64,000 bases of DNA from Isoptericola luteus (lineage in GTDB: Bacteria > Actinomycetota > Actinomycetes > Actinomycetales > Cellulomonadaceae), in NCBI RefSeq assembly GCF_020297055.1, contig NZ_JAIXCQ010000010.1, positions 1 through 64,000 of the forward strand. The letters run 5' to 3'. Each line of letters opens with the position of its first letter. Position 1 is the first letter of the stretch. Positions 15,640 through 23,620 of this stretch are shown here, piece after piece. Made by a program: the position numbers and the translations under genes. A model generated the notes under the pieces. That model ran no database searches and was not told the DNA's origin. It was given only the letters and a program-made list of their open reading frames with translations.

Positions 15640-17139
15640 GTGACGACGACGGACAGGGCGGGTTCGGACGGCGCACCGACGGGCGCCTTCGGGACCGGGC
15701 GCGCCACCGGCGTCGACGCCGCGCTCCGGTCCATGCGGGCCATGGCGGCGGACGGCGGGGACCTCGTCCCGGGAGCGCCGGGGACCGCGGACCCCGAGGT
15801 GCTGCGCACGGCGTTGGCCACGCTGCCGTACGGGGACCAGCGGCTGCTGTGGGACAGGTACGTCCTGGACCGCGGGCTCGACACGATCGCCCTCTCGCTC
15901 GGGTCGCACTCCCGGTCGGTCGGGCGGCACCTGCGGGCCGCGGAGCAGCGGCTCGCCAGGGCGCTCGCCGCCGCGCACGCCCGGACGTGCCCGCCGGGCT
16001 GCGTCGACACCCGGACGGCCCTGCACGACTACGCGCGGCGGCGGCTCTCCCCGCACCGGCGCAGCGTGCTCGAGGAGCACCTGTTCGGGTGCGAGGGGTG
16101 CATGCGGGCGTTCATCGACGTGCGGGAGGCGACCTGGGCGGTGCGCGACGCCGGGCCGCTGGTCCTCGCCGAGGCGGTCGGCGCCGGTGCGGCGCCGATG
16201 GTCGTGGGCGCGATGCCGGCCGCGGTGACGGGCGCTGCCGGGTTCGCCGGCCTCGGGCCCGCGGGCGCCGTCGTCGCCGGGGGCTGGGAGTGGCTGGCCG
16301 GGCAGGCGCGTCGGCTCACGCAGGTAGTGCAGGCCGCGCCGGCCGCGGTCGTCGCCGGGGTGACGACCGTCGTGGCCGCCGTCGTCGTGGCGGGCGTGCT
16401 GCTCGGTGGCGGGGATCCGACCGGCGCCGTGGCGGCCCGCGGGCCGGGGAGCGCCCCCGTCGTCGCGCCGCCGTCCGGCCCGAGCGCGGAGCCCGCGGTG
16501 CCCAGCGCGTCGCCGAGCGCGTCGCCGAGCGCGTCGCCGAGCGCGTCCGCGAGCGTGCCACCACCTGCCGAGGACGAGCCCGCCGGACGTCGCAGCGCGG
16601 CGCCGTCGCCGTCGCCTGCGCCGTCGCCTGCGCCGACGGCGGCACCGCCCGCGGACGACGCCGCCCCGGTCGAGCGACCGGCACCGGCGCCGACCCGGAC
16701 GGAAGCCCCGGTCGTCTCACCGTCGGCCCCCGTCACCCCGTCGCCGAAGCCTTCGCCGGTGGCGCCGAAGCCGTCGGCCACGCCGTCGCCGAAGCCCACG
16801 CCATCGACCCCCGCCCCGACGCCCGACACCGTGGAACACACGGTCACGCTGACCGTCCCGGCGTCACGGCTGCCGCGCCTCTACCGGGTGGACGTCGAGG
16901 GCCAGGGCGCGGTGATCACCCGCGTCACGACGCCCGACCGCTGGGTCTCGGTCGTGGACCGTCGCCACGGCCGGCACCGCTGGTCCGTCTGCAGCGGGGG
17001 TCACCGCCCAGGCACGGTCGACGCGACGGTGACGGCACCGTCCGGCGTCGAACCGCGGGTGCGGCTCCAGGAGCTGGGCCGCGGGTGCGACAGGCCGCAC
17101 GGCGCGCCCGACCGGCGCCCCGAGGTCACTCGACCGTGA
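15640..17139 (+). CDS. Sigma-region-4 / zinc-finger anti-sigma / membrane fusion protein
   Basis: GTG 15640 is preferred because GGGGGGA precedes it; GTG 15619 is an alternative. The product (499 residues) has: an N-terminal region-4-like HTH (LRTALATLPYGDQRLLWDRY, IALSLGSHSRSVGRHLRAAE); a zinc-binding anti-sigma domain (SVLEEHLFGCEGCMRAF, with HxxxCxxC); one membrane segment (AAVVAGVTTVVAAVVVAGVL); a ~190-residue Pro/Ser/Ala linker; and an extracytoplasmic C-terminal beta domain with two Cys. No sigma region 2 is present, so it cannot act as a full sigma factor. It is likely a membrane-tethered regulator. Its 3' end overlaps the convergent glmS by 14 bp. Confidence 0.8.
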   Translation: MTTTDRAGSDGAPTGAFGTGRATGVDAALRSMRAMAADGGDLVPGAPGTADPEVLRTALATLPYGDQRLLWDRYVLDRGLDTIALSLGSHSRSVGRHLRAAEQRLARALAAAHARTCPPGCVDTRTALHDYARRRLSPHRRSVLEEHLFGCEGCMRAFIDVREATWAVRDAGPLVLAEAVGAGAAPMVVGAMPAAVTGAAGFAGLGPAGAVVAGGWEWLAGQARRLTQVVQAAPAAVVAGVTTVVAAVVVAGVLLGGGDPTGAVAARGPGSAPVVAPPSGPSAEPAVPSASPSASPSASPSASASVPPPAEDEPAGRRSAAPSPSPAPSPAPTAAPPADDAAPVERPAPAPTRTEAPVVSPSAPVTPSPKPSPVAPKPSATPSPKPTPSTPAPTPDTVEHTVTLTVPASRLPRLYRVDVEGQGAVITRVTTPDRWVSVVDRRHGRHRWSVCSGGHRPGTVDATVTAPSGVEPRVRLQELGRGCDRPHGAPDRRPEVTRP

Positions 17140-18976
17140 CCGACTTGGCCAGGTTGCGCGGCCGGTCCACGTCCTCGCCCAGCGCGACGGCGGCGTGGTA
17201 GCCGAGCAGCTGGGTGGGGATGGTCAGCAGGATCGGGTCGAGCTCCACCTCGTTGCGCGGCACCTCGATGCGCCGGGTGGCGGCGTCGCCCAGCTCCACG
17301 CCGGGGTGCGTGATCGCGACGACGGCGCCGCCGCGGGCGCGGATCTCCTGGGCGGCGGTGACGTTGCGCTCCACCAGGTCGTCGTCGGGGATGACCGCGA
17401 CGGTGGGCAGCTCGGGGCTGATGAGCGCGAGCGGGCCGTGCTTGAGCTCGCTCGTCGGGTACGCCTCGGCGTGACGGTAGGTGATCTCCTTGAACTTCTG
17501 CGCGCCCTCGCGGGCCACGGGGTAGCCGCGGACGCGGCCGATGAAGAACAGGCTCGGCGCCGGGGCCAGCTCCTTCGCGGCGAGCGCGAGCTCCTCCTCG
17601 CCCGCGAGGATCTGGGCGATCTGGCCGGGGACGGCGCGCAGCCCGGCGATGATGCGCTTGCCGTCCGCGTGGGACAGGTCGCGCACGCGGCCGAGCGCCA
17701 GGGCGAGCAGCGCGAAGCCGATCGACATGTGCGTGAGCGCCTTGGTCGAGGCCACCGCCACCTCGGGGCCGGCGTGGAGGTAGACGCCGCCGTCGACCTC
17801 GCGGGCGATGGAGGACCCGACGGCGTTGACGAGCCCGACCACGGTGCCGCCCTTGCGCTGCACCTCGCGGACGGCGAACAGCGTGTCCGCGGTCTCGCCC
17901 GACTGGCTCACCACGACGTACAGGGTGCTCGGCTCGATGATCGGGTTGCGGTAGCGGAACTCGCTCGCGGGCTCGGCGTCCGCGGGGATGCGGGCGAGGT
18001 CCTCGATCATCGACGCCCCGAGCTGGCCCACGTAGTACGCGGAGCCGCAGCCGAGGATCTTCACGCGGGTGAACCGGCGCAGCTCGCGCGGGTCCAGGTT
18101 GAGGCCGCCCAGCTTGGCGGTGCCGAAGCGGTCGTCCAGCCGCCCGGTGAGCATGCGCTCGACCGACTCGGGCTGCTCGTGGATCTCCTTGTGCATGAAG
18201 TGCGCGTGCCCGCCCAGCTCCAGCTCCTCGACGGTGAGGTCGATGGTGACGGCGGAGCGCGCGGTGTGTTCCTCGTCGGCGGTGAAGGTACGGAACCCGT
18301 CGGGGGTCACGGACGCGAAGTCGCCGTCGTCGAGCAGCACCACCTGGCTGGTGTGGCGCACGATCGCCGAGGCGTCGGACGCGACGAACATCTCGCCGTC
18401 GCCCACGCCGAGCAGCAGCGGCGAGCCGTTGCGGGCCACGACGATGCGGTCCGGGTTCGCGGTGTCGAGGACGGCGAGGGCGTACGTGCCGTCGATCTGC
18501 GCCACCGCGGCACGCACGGCGTCCTCGAAGCCGAGCCCGGCACCGTCCTGGCCGGCCAGCTCGCGGGCCACGAGGTGCGCGACCACCTCGGTGTCCGTGT
18601 CGGAGGTGAGCTCCACGCCGTCGACGGCCAGGCGGCTGCGCAGGGTGGCGAAGTTGTCGATGATCCCGTTGTGCACCACGTGCACGCGGCCGTCGAACGA
18701 CGTGTGCGGGTGCGCGTTGGCCTCGCTCGGCTCGCCGTGCGTGGCCCAGCGCGTGTGGCCGATGCCGATCGTCCCGGCGAGGCGGGCCGGGAGCGCCGCC
18801 TCGAGGTCGCGGACGCGCCCCTTGGCCCGCACGACGCGCGACGGGTGCGCCGTCGACCGCGGGTTGAGCACGGCGATGCCCGCCGAGTCGTAGCCGCGGT
18901 ACTCGAGGCGCGTCAGGCCCTCGACGAGGACGGGGGCGGCCTGCTGGGGGCCGACGTAGCCGACGATTCCGCACAT
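17126..18976 (-). CDS. glmS: Glutamine--fructose-6-phosphate aminotransferase (isomerizing)
   Basis: The 616-residue length is standard. The ATG is preceded by AGGAGCAG. The mature N terminus is Cys2 of MCGIVGYVGPQQAAP, the glutaminase nucleophile. GHTRWATHGEPSEANAHPH is the glutamine-binding block. Two SIS sugar-isomerase domains follow (ILGCGSAYYVGQLGA, VVVSQSGETADTLFAV, KEITYRHAEAYPTSELKHGP), and the protein ends LAKSVTVE as in GlmS. It makes glucosamine-6-phosphate for peptidoglycan and mycothiol. It overlaps the convergent fusion-protein gene by 14 bp. The upstream small gene at 19066-19329 is co-directional, ~90 bp away. Confidence 0.98.
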   Translation of the reverse strand: MCGIVGYVGPQQAAPVLVEGLTRLEYRGYDSAGIAVLNPRSTAHPSRVVRAKGRVRDLEAALPARLAGTIGIGHTRWATHGEPSEANAHPHTSFDGRVHVVHNGIIDNFATLRSRLAVDGVELTSDTDTEVVAHLVARELAGQDGAGLGFEDAVRAAVAQIDGTYALAVLDTANPDRIVVARNGSPLLLGVGDGEMFVASDASAIVRHTSQVVLLDDGDFASVTPDGFRTFTADEEHTARSAVTIDLTVEELELGGHAHFMHKEIHEQPESVERMLTGRLDDRFGTAKLGGLNLDPRELRRFTRVKILGCGSAYYVGQLGASMIEDLARIPADAEPASEFRYRNPIIEPSTLYVVVSQSGETADTLFAVREVQRKGGTVVGLVNAVGSSIAREVDGGVYLHAGPEVAVASTKALTHMSIGFALLALALGRVRDLSHADGKRIIAGLRAVPGQIAQILAGEEELALAAKELAPAPSLFFIGRVRGYPVAREGAQKFKEITYRHAEAYPTSELKHGPLALISPELPTVAVIPDDDLVERNVTAAQEIRARGGAVVAITHPGVELGDAATRRIEVPRNEVELDPILLTIPTQLLGYHAAVALGEDVDRPRNLAKSVTVE

Positions 18977-18995
18977 GGTTCTGCTCCTAGCCGTC

Positions 18996-19061
18996 GTTGC
19001 TGCCTGGCCACGGTCGTCTGGCCGTGGGTGCTGCCCTGCTGTGGTTGCTGCCTGGCCGTGG
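18996..19061. repeat. Degenerate direct repeats upstream of glmS
   Basis: GTTGCTGCCTGGCC occurs at 18996-19009 and again at 19044-19057, each followed by a CnnGG-like tail, with a partial copy between. CCTAGCCGT also recurs (18986-18994, 19065-19073). The 89-bp gap between glmS and the upstream small gene consists almost wholly of such repeats. Confidence 0.6.
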
Positions 19062-19065
19062 ATGC

Positions 19066-19329
19066 CTAGCCGTAGATGACGCGCCGGACCTGGCGCTCGG
19101 TGAGCTCGGGAGCGGCCACGAGGCGCTCGCCGAGCTCGGCGACGATCTGCGCGTAGATCTCCTCGTTGCGGCGCCCGTAGGTGCGCAACGTGGCGTGCCG
19201 GCGCCGGACGTAGTCCTCCACCGGTTCGCGGTACCAGGCGAGGACGTCCTCGGCCACGCGGGTGGCCTCCGCCGGGGAGAGCCCGGTCGTGGTGGCCACC
19301 TGGGCCACGAGGTCGGCGTCGATCACCAC
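19066..19329 (-). CDS. Small conserved protein of unknown function upstream of glmS
   Basis: GTG 19329 (MVIDADLVAQVATTTGLSPA) is chosen; an in-frame TTG at 19383 would add 18 unconvincing residues. The 87-residue protein is helical and charged (VAEDVLAWYREPVEDYVRRR, YGRRNEEIYAQIVAELGERL) and ends LTERQVRRVIYG. The sequence has the look of a conserved actinobacterial hypothetical with a short-helix-bundle fold; I cannot name a function. It precedes glmS on the same strand and could share its transcript. Confidence 0.7.
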   Translation of the reverse strand: MVIDADLVAQVATTTGLSPAEATRVAEDVLAWYREPVEDYVRRRHATLRTYGRRNEEIYAQIVAELGERLVAAPELTERQVRRVIYG

Positions 19330-19410
19330 GTCATCATGCGCCGCCTGACGGCGAGACGCCAGAATCTGCCCGGATTCGGGCAAGCCATGGTTGTTGGCGG
19401 CCGGCGGGTC

Positions 19411-20673
19411 TCAGTCGCGCTCAAGGAGCACGAGCACCTCGTAGTGACCCGTCTGCGGAAACATGTCGAGGAGCCGGGCCCGCCGCGGGCGCAGCGACGG
19501 CATGCGTGCGAGATCCTCGGCGAGCGTCACCGCGTTGCAGCTCGAGTACAGGACATGCCGGGTGCCCGAGGCCTCCAGCCACCGCGACAGGTCGGCACCG
19601 ATCCCGCGCCGCGGCGGGTTGACGATCACGAGGTCCGGCACGTCGGGGCGCGCGGCGGGTGCGCCGTCGCCGCCCCCGAGCGCGAACGAGGTCGCGTCGC
19701 CGTCGTCGAACCGCACGTCGCGCACCGCCCTCGCCCACCATGCCGCGTCGTGCCCGCCGACGACGGCGTCCGTGGGCAGTGCGGCGAGCTCGGCACGCGT
19801 CGTGGCCGCGCTCGCGATGGCCTCGGCCGAGATCTCGATGCCCGTGACGCGCCGTCCCGGAGCGGCGCAGTGGAGCGCGAACCCACCGACGCCGCAGTAC
19901 AGGTCCCACAGGGACGTGGGCGCGACCTCGTCCACCCAGGCGCGGGCCTGCGCGTACAGCGCGGCGGCGACGTCGGTGTTCGTCTGGAAGAAGCTCTGCG
20001 GGCGCAGGTGCAGCGTGATCCCGTCGAGCCGCATCGGCAGGGTCTCGCGCCCGGTGAGCACGATCTCGAGCTCCCCCTCGAGCACGGCCGCGTGCGCCGG
20101 CTGGACGTTCACGCTCACGACCGCCACCTGCGGCAGCGCCTGCTGCAACCACGGCAGGTGCTTGCGCAGGCGCGCCACGGCCTCCTGGGAGCGCAGCACG
20201 AGACGCACCAGGAGCTCGCCGTCGGGCGAGAGGGTGACGAGCACGTGCTTGAGCTCGCCGCGCCACGCGGACTCGCGCGGGGTCTCGCGACGGCGGCCGC
20301 CGCGCGGCGGGGAGGTGACGTCATAGGGCGTCAGGCCCGCGCGCGTGACCAGCTCCGCCAGCACGGGGAACGCCGCCTCCAGCGCGGGCGGGTACAGCCC
20401 GCAGTCGGTGAGGTCGATGCCCTGACCGGCGAACGGGCCCGACGACGAGCCGAGGATGCCGAGCACCGGGGCGTCGGCCGTGCCGGACACGACCATCTTC
20501 GCCTTGTTGCGGAAGCCGGACTCGGCGCTGGTCACCGGGGGCAGCCACGCGATCCGGTCGTCCGCGAGCAGGCGGGCGACGTGCTCCTGCTTCTCGCGTA
20601 CCTGGGTGGGGTACGGGGTGGCCAGCAGGGTGCACGAGTGGCAGCGGCCGGCGTCGAAGTGGGGGCACTGCAC
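19411..20673 (-). CDS. rlmC: 23S rRNA (uracil-5-)-methyltransferase, RlmC-like
   Basis: The frame is open far upstream, but the family starts at the iron-sulfur cluster motif CPHFDAGRCHSCTLL, so GTG 20673 is used (420 residues). C-terminal landmarks are LRPQSFFQTNTDVAAALYA, the SAM motif WDLYCGVGGFALHCA, VIVNPPRRGIG and YSSCNAVTLAEDLAR with the nucleophilic Cys, then FPQTGHYEVLVLLERD. The TrmA/RlmC/RlmD family makes 5-methyluridine in RNA. Absence of an N-terminal TRAM domain and the overall length favour RlmC (U747 of 23S rRNA). It lies at the end of a likely three-gene run after the VOC gene (25-bp gap). Confidence 0.9.
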   Translation of the reverse strand: MQCPHFDAGRCHSCTLLATPYPTQVREKQEHVARLLADDRIAWLPPVTSAESGFRNKAKMVVSGTADAPVLGILGSSSGPFAGQGIDLTDCGLYPPALEAAFPVLAELVTRAGLTPYDVTSPPRGGRRRETPRESAWRGELKHVLVTLSPDGELLVRLVLRSQEAVARLRKHLPWLQQALPQVAVVSVNVQPAHAAVLEGELEIVLTGRETLPMRLDGITLHLRPQSFFQTNTDVAAALYAQARAWVDEVAPTSLWDLYCGVGGFALHCAAPGRRVTGIEISAEAIASAATTRAELAALPTDAVVGGHDAAWWARAVRDVRFDDGDATSFALGGGDGAPAARPDVPDLVIVNPPRRGIGADLSRWLEASGTRHVLYSSCNAVTLAEDLARMPSLRPRRARLLDMFPQTGHYEVLVLLERD

Positions 20674-20698
20674 CCGACCATTCTCGCGCAGCCGCGCC

Positions 20699-21139
20699 TC
20701 AGGCGACGAAGATGCAGAACGGGTGGCCCGCGGGGTCGGCGAACACGCGCAGCGGCTCGTCCGGGTCGTCGGACCGGTCCAGCAGGAGCTCGGCGCCGAG
20801 CTCGAGGGCCCGCGCGTGCTGCCGGTCGAGCTCGGCGACGTCGTCCACCGTGGTGTCGAGGTGGAGCTGCTGCGGCACGTCACCGTCCGGCCAGGTCGAC
20901 GGCGGCAGGCTCTCCACCTGCTGGAACGCGAGCTGGACGCCACCGGGGTTGCGCAGCACCAGCCAGTCGGAGTCCTCGGGGTCCGGGGCGTGCGGCGGCG
21001 GCTCGTCGCCGGGCCGGTACTCCAGCCCGAACAGCCTGCGGTAGAACTCCGCGAGCCCCCGCGCGTCCGTGGCGTCGAGCACCACCTGGCGCAGCATCGG
21101 GAACGGGCCGCGGTCGACGGCCGGGACGTCGTCGGTCAT
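20699..21139 (-). CDS. VOC family protein (glyoxalase/bleomycin-resistance fold)
   Basis: The 146-residue protein is preceded by GAGGAG. It carries the two beta-alpha-beta3 modules of the vicinal oxygen chelate fold: RQVVLDATDARGLAEFYRRL with GLEYRPGDEPP, and QLHLDTTVDDVAELDRQHAR with VFADPAGHPFCIFVA. This is the pattern of actinobacterial glyoxalase-like proteins that often contribute to resistance or small-molecule binding; the substrate is unknown. Only 9 bp separate it from the upstream DinB-like gene, so the two are likely co-translated. Confidence 0.88.
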   Translation of the reverse strand: MTDDVPAVDRGPFPMLRQVVLDATDARGLAEFYRRLFGLEYRPGDEPPPHAPDPEDSDWLVLRNPGGVQLAFQQVESLPPSTWPDGDVPQQLHLDTTVDDVAELDRQHARALELGAELLLDRSDDPDEPLRVFADPAGHPFCIFVA

Positions 21140-21148
21140 GGACTCTCC

Positions 21149-21751
21149 TCAGAAACGGTCGGCGATCGCGGTCAGCCTCGCCGTGTACGCGGGCCAGTCG
21201 AGACCTCCCGGCATGTTGTCGTTGCCGGGGAGCAGGCCGACCTTCCCGTCGATGGTCTCCCGCAGGATGTCCGCGTGCCCGGCGTGCTGCTTCAGGTCGG
21301 CGAGCACGTGCACGAGGATCGTGTGCAGCGTGACGTCCGCGCCGCCGTCGCCCCACCACGGCACCCGGCCCGGCGCATCCAGGGGCAGGGCGTCGATGGT
21401 CTCGTCGGCGAACGCCCACACCCGCCGGTAGAGGTCGAGGATCTGCTCGGCGGGCTCGTCGGCGGTGGCGAAGAAGTCGGCCTGGAGCAGGTCGGGCGGC
21501 ACGTCGCCGGTGGGGGCCGCGATCCACGGCACCTCCTGCGGCGTGGGCCAGTCGCGGCCGAACGTGACACCGAAGTAGTCGATCTCGACGCCCGCGACGT
21601 GCTTGACGATGCCGAGCAGGTTGGTGCCCGTCGGCGTGCGGGGCAGCCGGAGGTCGCGCTCGGAGAGCCCGTCCAGCTTCCAGAGGAGGCCCTCGCGGGT
21701 GCCCTGGAGGTAGCGCTTCAAGGTGGCCTTCGGGTCGTGTGCCGTCGTCAT
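21149..21751 (-). CDS. DinB superfamily protein (DUF664)
   Basis: ATG 21751 gives a 200-residue protein of DinB/DUF664 type: TLKRYLQGTREGLLWKLDGL, the LLGIVKHVAGVEIDYFGVTF helix with the first metal-ligand His, then DVTLHTILVHVLADLKQHAG HAD with two further His. DinB proteins are four-helix bundles binding a metal; some are mycothiol- or bacillithiol-dependent transferases. In an actinobacterium a thiol-dependent role is plausible but not shown. It is the first gene of a DinB-VOC-RlmC run on the minus strand. Confidence 0.88.
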   Translation of the reverse strand: MTTAHDPKATLKRYLQGTREGLLWKLDGLSERDLRLPRTPTGTNLLGIVKHVAGVEIDYFGVTFGRDWPTPQEVPWIAAPTGDVPPDLLQADFFATADEPAEQILDLYRRVWAFADETIDALPLDAPGRVPWWGDGGADVTLHTILVHVLADLKQHAGHADILRETIDGKVGLLPGNDNMPGGLDWPAYTARLTAIADRF

Positions 21752-21773
21752 GCCGGCCACCCTCCACCGGGCC

Positions 21774-21809
21774 ACCGACACGGGGGACACCGACACGGGG
21801 GACACCGAC
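21774..21809. repeat. 15-bp tandem repeat between divergent genes
   Basis: The unit ACCGACACGGGGGAC occurs twice exactly (21774-21788, 21789-21803) plus 6 bp of a third copy, between the DinB start and the CPBP-like gene. It could affect spacing of the divergent promoters. Confidence 0.85.
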
Positions 21810-21856
21810 CGGCCACGGCGGGGACGCGGGCGGGCCCGTCTGCTAATACTGCACGC

Positions 21857-22723
21857 GTGAGCCACACGACCCCGCAGCCGCCGCCCGTGTCCCCCGCAGC
21901 CTCGGCGCGGGTCGCGGTGCGCGTGGCCCGGCCGGTCGCCGCGGCGCTCGTCTCGGCGTCGGCGGTGCTGCTGTTCGCCGTGCACGTGCGCCCGCTGGCC
22001 TACGTGCCGCTCGTCGCCGGCGTCGCGCTCGGCCTGGCCGTGGACCGGCGGCTCGGGCGGGACCTCGGCCTGATCGCCGTCGCGCTCGGCATCATCTCCA
22101 CGATCTCGCTGGAGGCCGACCTGTCGAACGCGGGCATGGCCCGGTTCGCCGTCGTGCTCTCGCTCGCGGTGCTGGTCCCGTGGGCCGCGTCGCGCTACGT
22201 GTTCCGCGACGACGACGGCGCGGGCGCCGTCCGCTTCCCCGTGCGGGCCGGGCGGTGGTCCCGGGGGCAGTGGCTGTACCTGGTGATCGTCGTGGTGGTG
22301 GGCTATCTCGTGCTGCCCTGGTACTTCCTCGGGTCGGGCGCGTACCTCAACTGGCCTCCGCTCGACGGCGCGAACGACATCGCGCGCCTGTTCGTCGGCG
22401 TCAACGCCGTGGGGATCTGGGACGAGCTGTTCTTCGTGTGCACGGTGTTCGCCCTGCTGCGCCGCCACTTCGGCGTCACGACGGCGAACCTGCTCCAGGC
22501 CGCGATCTTCGTGTCGTTCCTGTGGGAGCTGGGCTACCGCGAGTGGGGACCGCTGCTCACCGTCCCGTTCGCGCTGGTGCAGGGATGGATCTTCGCGCGC
22601 TACAAGAGCCTGCCGTACGTCGTGACGGTGCACCTGCTGTTCGACGCCGTGGTGTTCGCCGTCCTGGTGCACGGGCACCACCCGGACCTCTTCGACGTCT
22701 TCCTCACCGCCCCCTCCGGCTGA
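21857..22723 (+). CDS. CPBP-like intramembrane protein
   Basis: GTG 21857 lies 7 nt after TAATACT. The 288-residue protein has about eight hydrophobic segments. A segment with AVGIWDELFFVCTVFALLRR takes the place of the CPBP/Abi motif EExxxR, and LWELGYRE and VHLLFDAVVFAVLV would be motifs 2-4. The first Glu is replaced by Asp and the usual FRG is missing, so peptidase activity is uncertain. CPBP proteins include CAAX-type proteases and bacteriocin self-immunity proteins. It converges on a DUF305 gene across a tandem repeat. Confidence 0.7.
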   Translation: MSHTTPQPPPVSPAASARVAVRVARPVAAALVSASAVLLFAVHVRPLAYVPLVAGVALGLAVDRRLGRDLGLIAVALGIISTISLEADLSNAGMARFAVVLSLAVLVPWAASRYVFRDDDGAGAVRFPVRAGRWSRGQWLYLVIVVVVGYLVLPWYFLGSGAYLNWPPLDGANDIARLFVGVNAVGIWDELFFVCTVFALLRRHFGVTTANLLQAAIFVSFLWELGYREWGPLLTVPFALVQGWIFARYKSLPYVVTVHLLFDAVVFAVLVHGHHPDLFDVFLTAPSG

Positions 22724-22730
22724 GCCCCGC

Positions 22731-22796
22731 CCCCGCCGAGATAGAGAGCTCACCCCGCCGAGATAGAGAGCTCACCCCGCCGAGATAGAGAGCTCA
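22731..22796. repeat. 3 x 22-bp perfect tandem repeat between convergent genes
   Basis: Three identical 22-bp units (22731-22752, 22753-22774, 22775-22796), each containing GAGATAGAGAGCTC, fill the gap between the CPBP-like stop and the DUF305 stop. The AG-rich core differs from the GC-rich surroundings. There are no spacers, so it is not a CRISPR array. Confidence 0.95.
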
Positions 22797-22801
22797 CGTC
22801 G

Positions 22802-23539
22802 TCAGAGCGTGGCGAGGATGTCCTTCAGGCGGCCGATCTCGGCCTCCTGGCTCGCGCCGATATCGGTGGCGAGCTCGCCGACACGCTCGTTCTCGCCCTC
22901 GTCGAGGACGGTCACGGACATCTCGACGGCGCCCAGGTGGTGCTGGACCATGCCCTCGAGGTAGAGCCTGTCGAACTCCGCCCCGTCGGCGGCGGCGAGC
23001 GCCGTCATCTGGGCCTGGCTGAGCATGCCCGGCATGGTGCCCCCGGCATGGTCGTGCCCGCCGTCGGGCACGCGAGGACCGGACCCGTCGCCCTGGCCCT
23101 CAAGCTCGTCCGTGTCGACGGGCACGGGCAGGTCACGCTCCTGGAGCCACGCGACCAGCCCGTGCACCTCGGCGCCCTGCACGTCGTTGATCCGGTCGGC
23201 GATGGCGAGCACCTGGTCGTCCTGCGCGCGGTCGGGGGCGAGCACGGACATGTCCAGGGCCTGCAGGTGGTGCTCGATCATCTGGGTCATGTAGTCGACG
23301 TCCGCCTGGTTGTACCCCGACTCGGCGACGGCGTCGGGGGCGTCCTGCGGCGCGACCGTCGCCGAACCCTCGCCCGGGCGGCCGGGCTGCACCACGGTGC
23401 TCGACGGTGGGACGGCGTCGTCGGGCGGGTCGGCGGTGCACGCGGCGGAGACCGCGACGGCACCGGCGGCGAGCGCCGCCGCCCACGGGCGCGTGCGCCG
23501 TCGCCGGGGTGCGGTACCTGCGTGGGCTGTAAATTCCAT
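22802..23539 (-). CDS. DUF305 lipoprotein
   Basis: ATG 23539 is chosen because GGAG is 9 nt upstream. The 245-residue precursor has a basic N terminus, a hydrophobic stretch and lipobox AVSAAC, so it is a membrane-anchored lipoprotein. Two copies of the DUF305 ferritin-like helix pair follow: DYMTQMIEHHLQALDMSVLA and YLEGMVQHHLGAVEMSVTVL. The paired HH and M residues resemble metal (copper) ligands in this family, which is often linked to copper handling. A His/Gly/Met-rich linker (DGGHDHAGGTMPGMLS) supports metal binding. It diverges from an LVIVD-repeat protein with an 81-bp shared promoter region, a pairing that suggests a joint extracytoplasmic role. Confidence 0.92.
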   Translation of the reverse strand: MEFTAHAGTAPRRRRTRPWAAALAAGAVAVSAACTADPPDDAVPPSSTVVQPGRPGEGSATVAPQDAPDAVAESGYNQADVDYMTQMIEHHLQALDMSVLAPDRAQDDQVLAIADRINDVQGAEVHGLVAWLQERDLPVPVDTDELEGQGDGSGPRVPDGGHDHAGGTMPGMLSQAQMTALAAADGAEFDRLYLEGMVQHHLGAVEMSVTVLDEGENERVGELATDIGASQEAEIGRLKDILATL

Positions 23540-23620
23540 GAAAATCTTCTCCGCGTCCACTGGTGAGGTACGTCACTTTTCGACAGAGTGGGTGGACCCT
23601 ACCAAGGAGGTGTGACGCCT

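Noticed and set aside
22731-22796. Possible CRISPR array
   Set aside because: The three units are contiguous with no spacers, and no cas gene is present.
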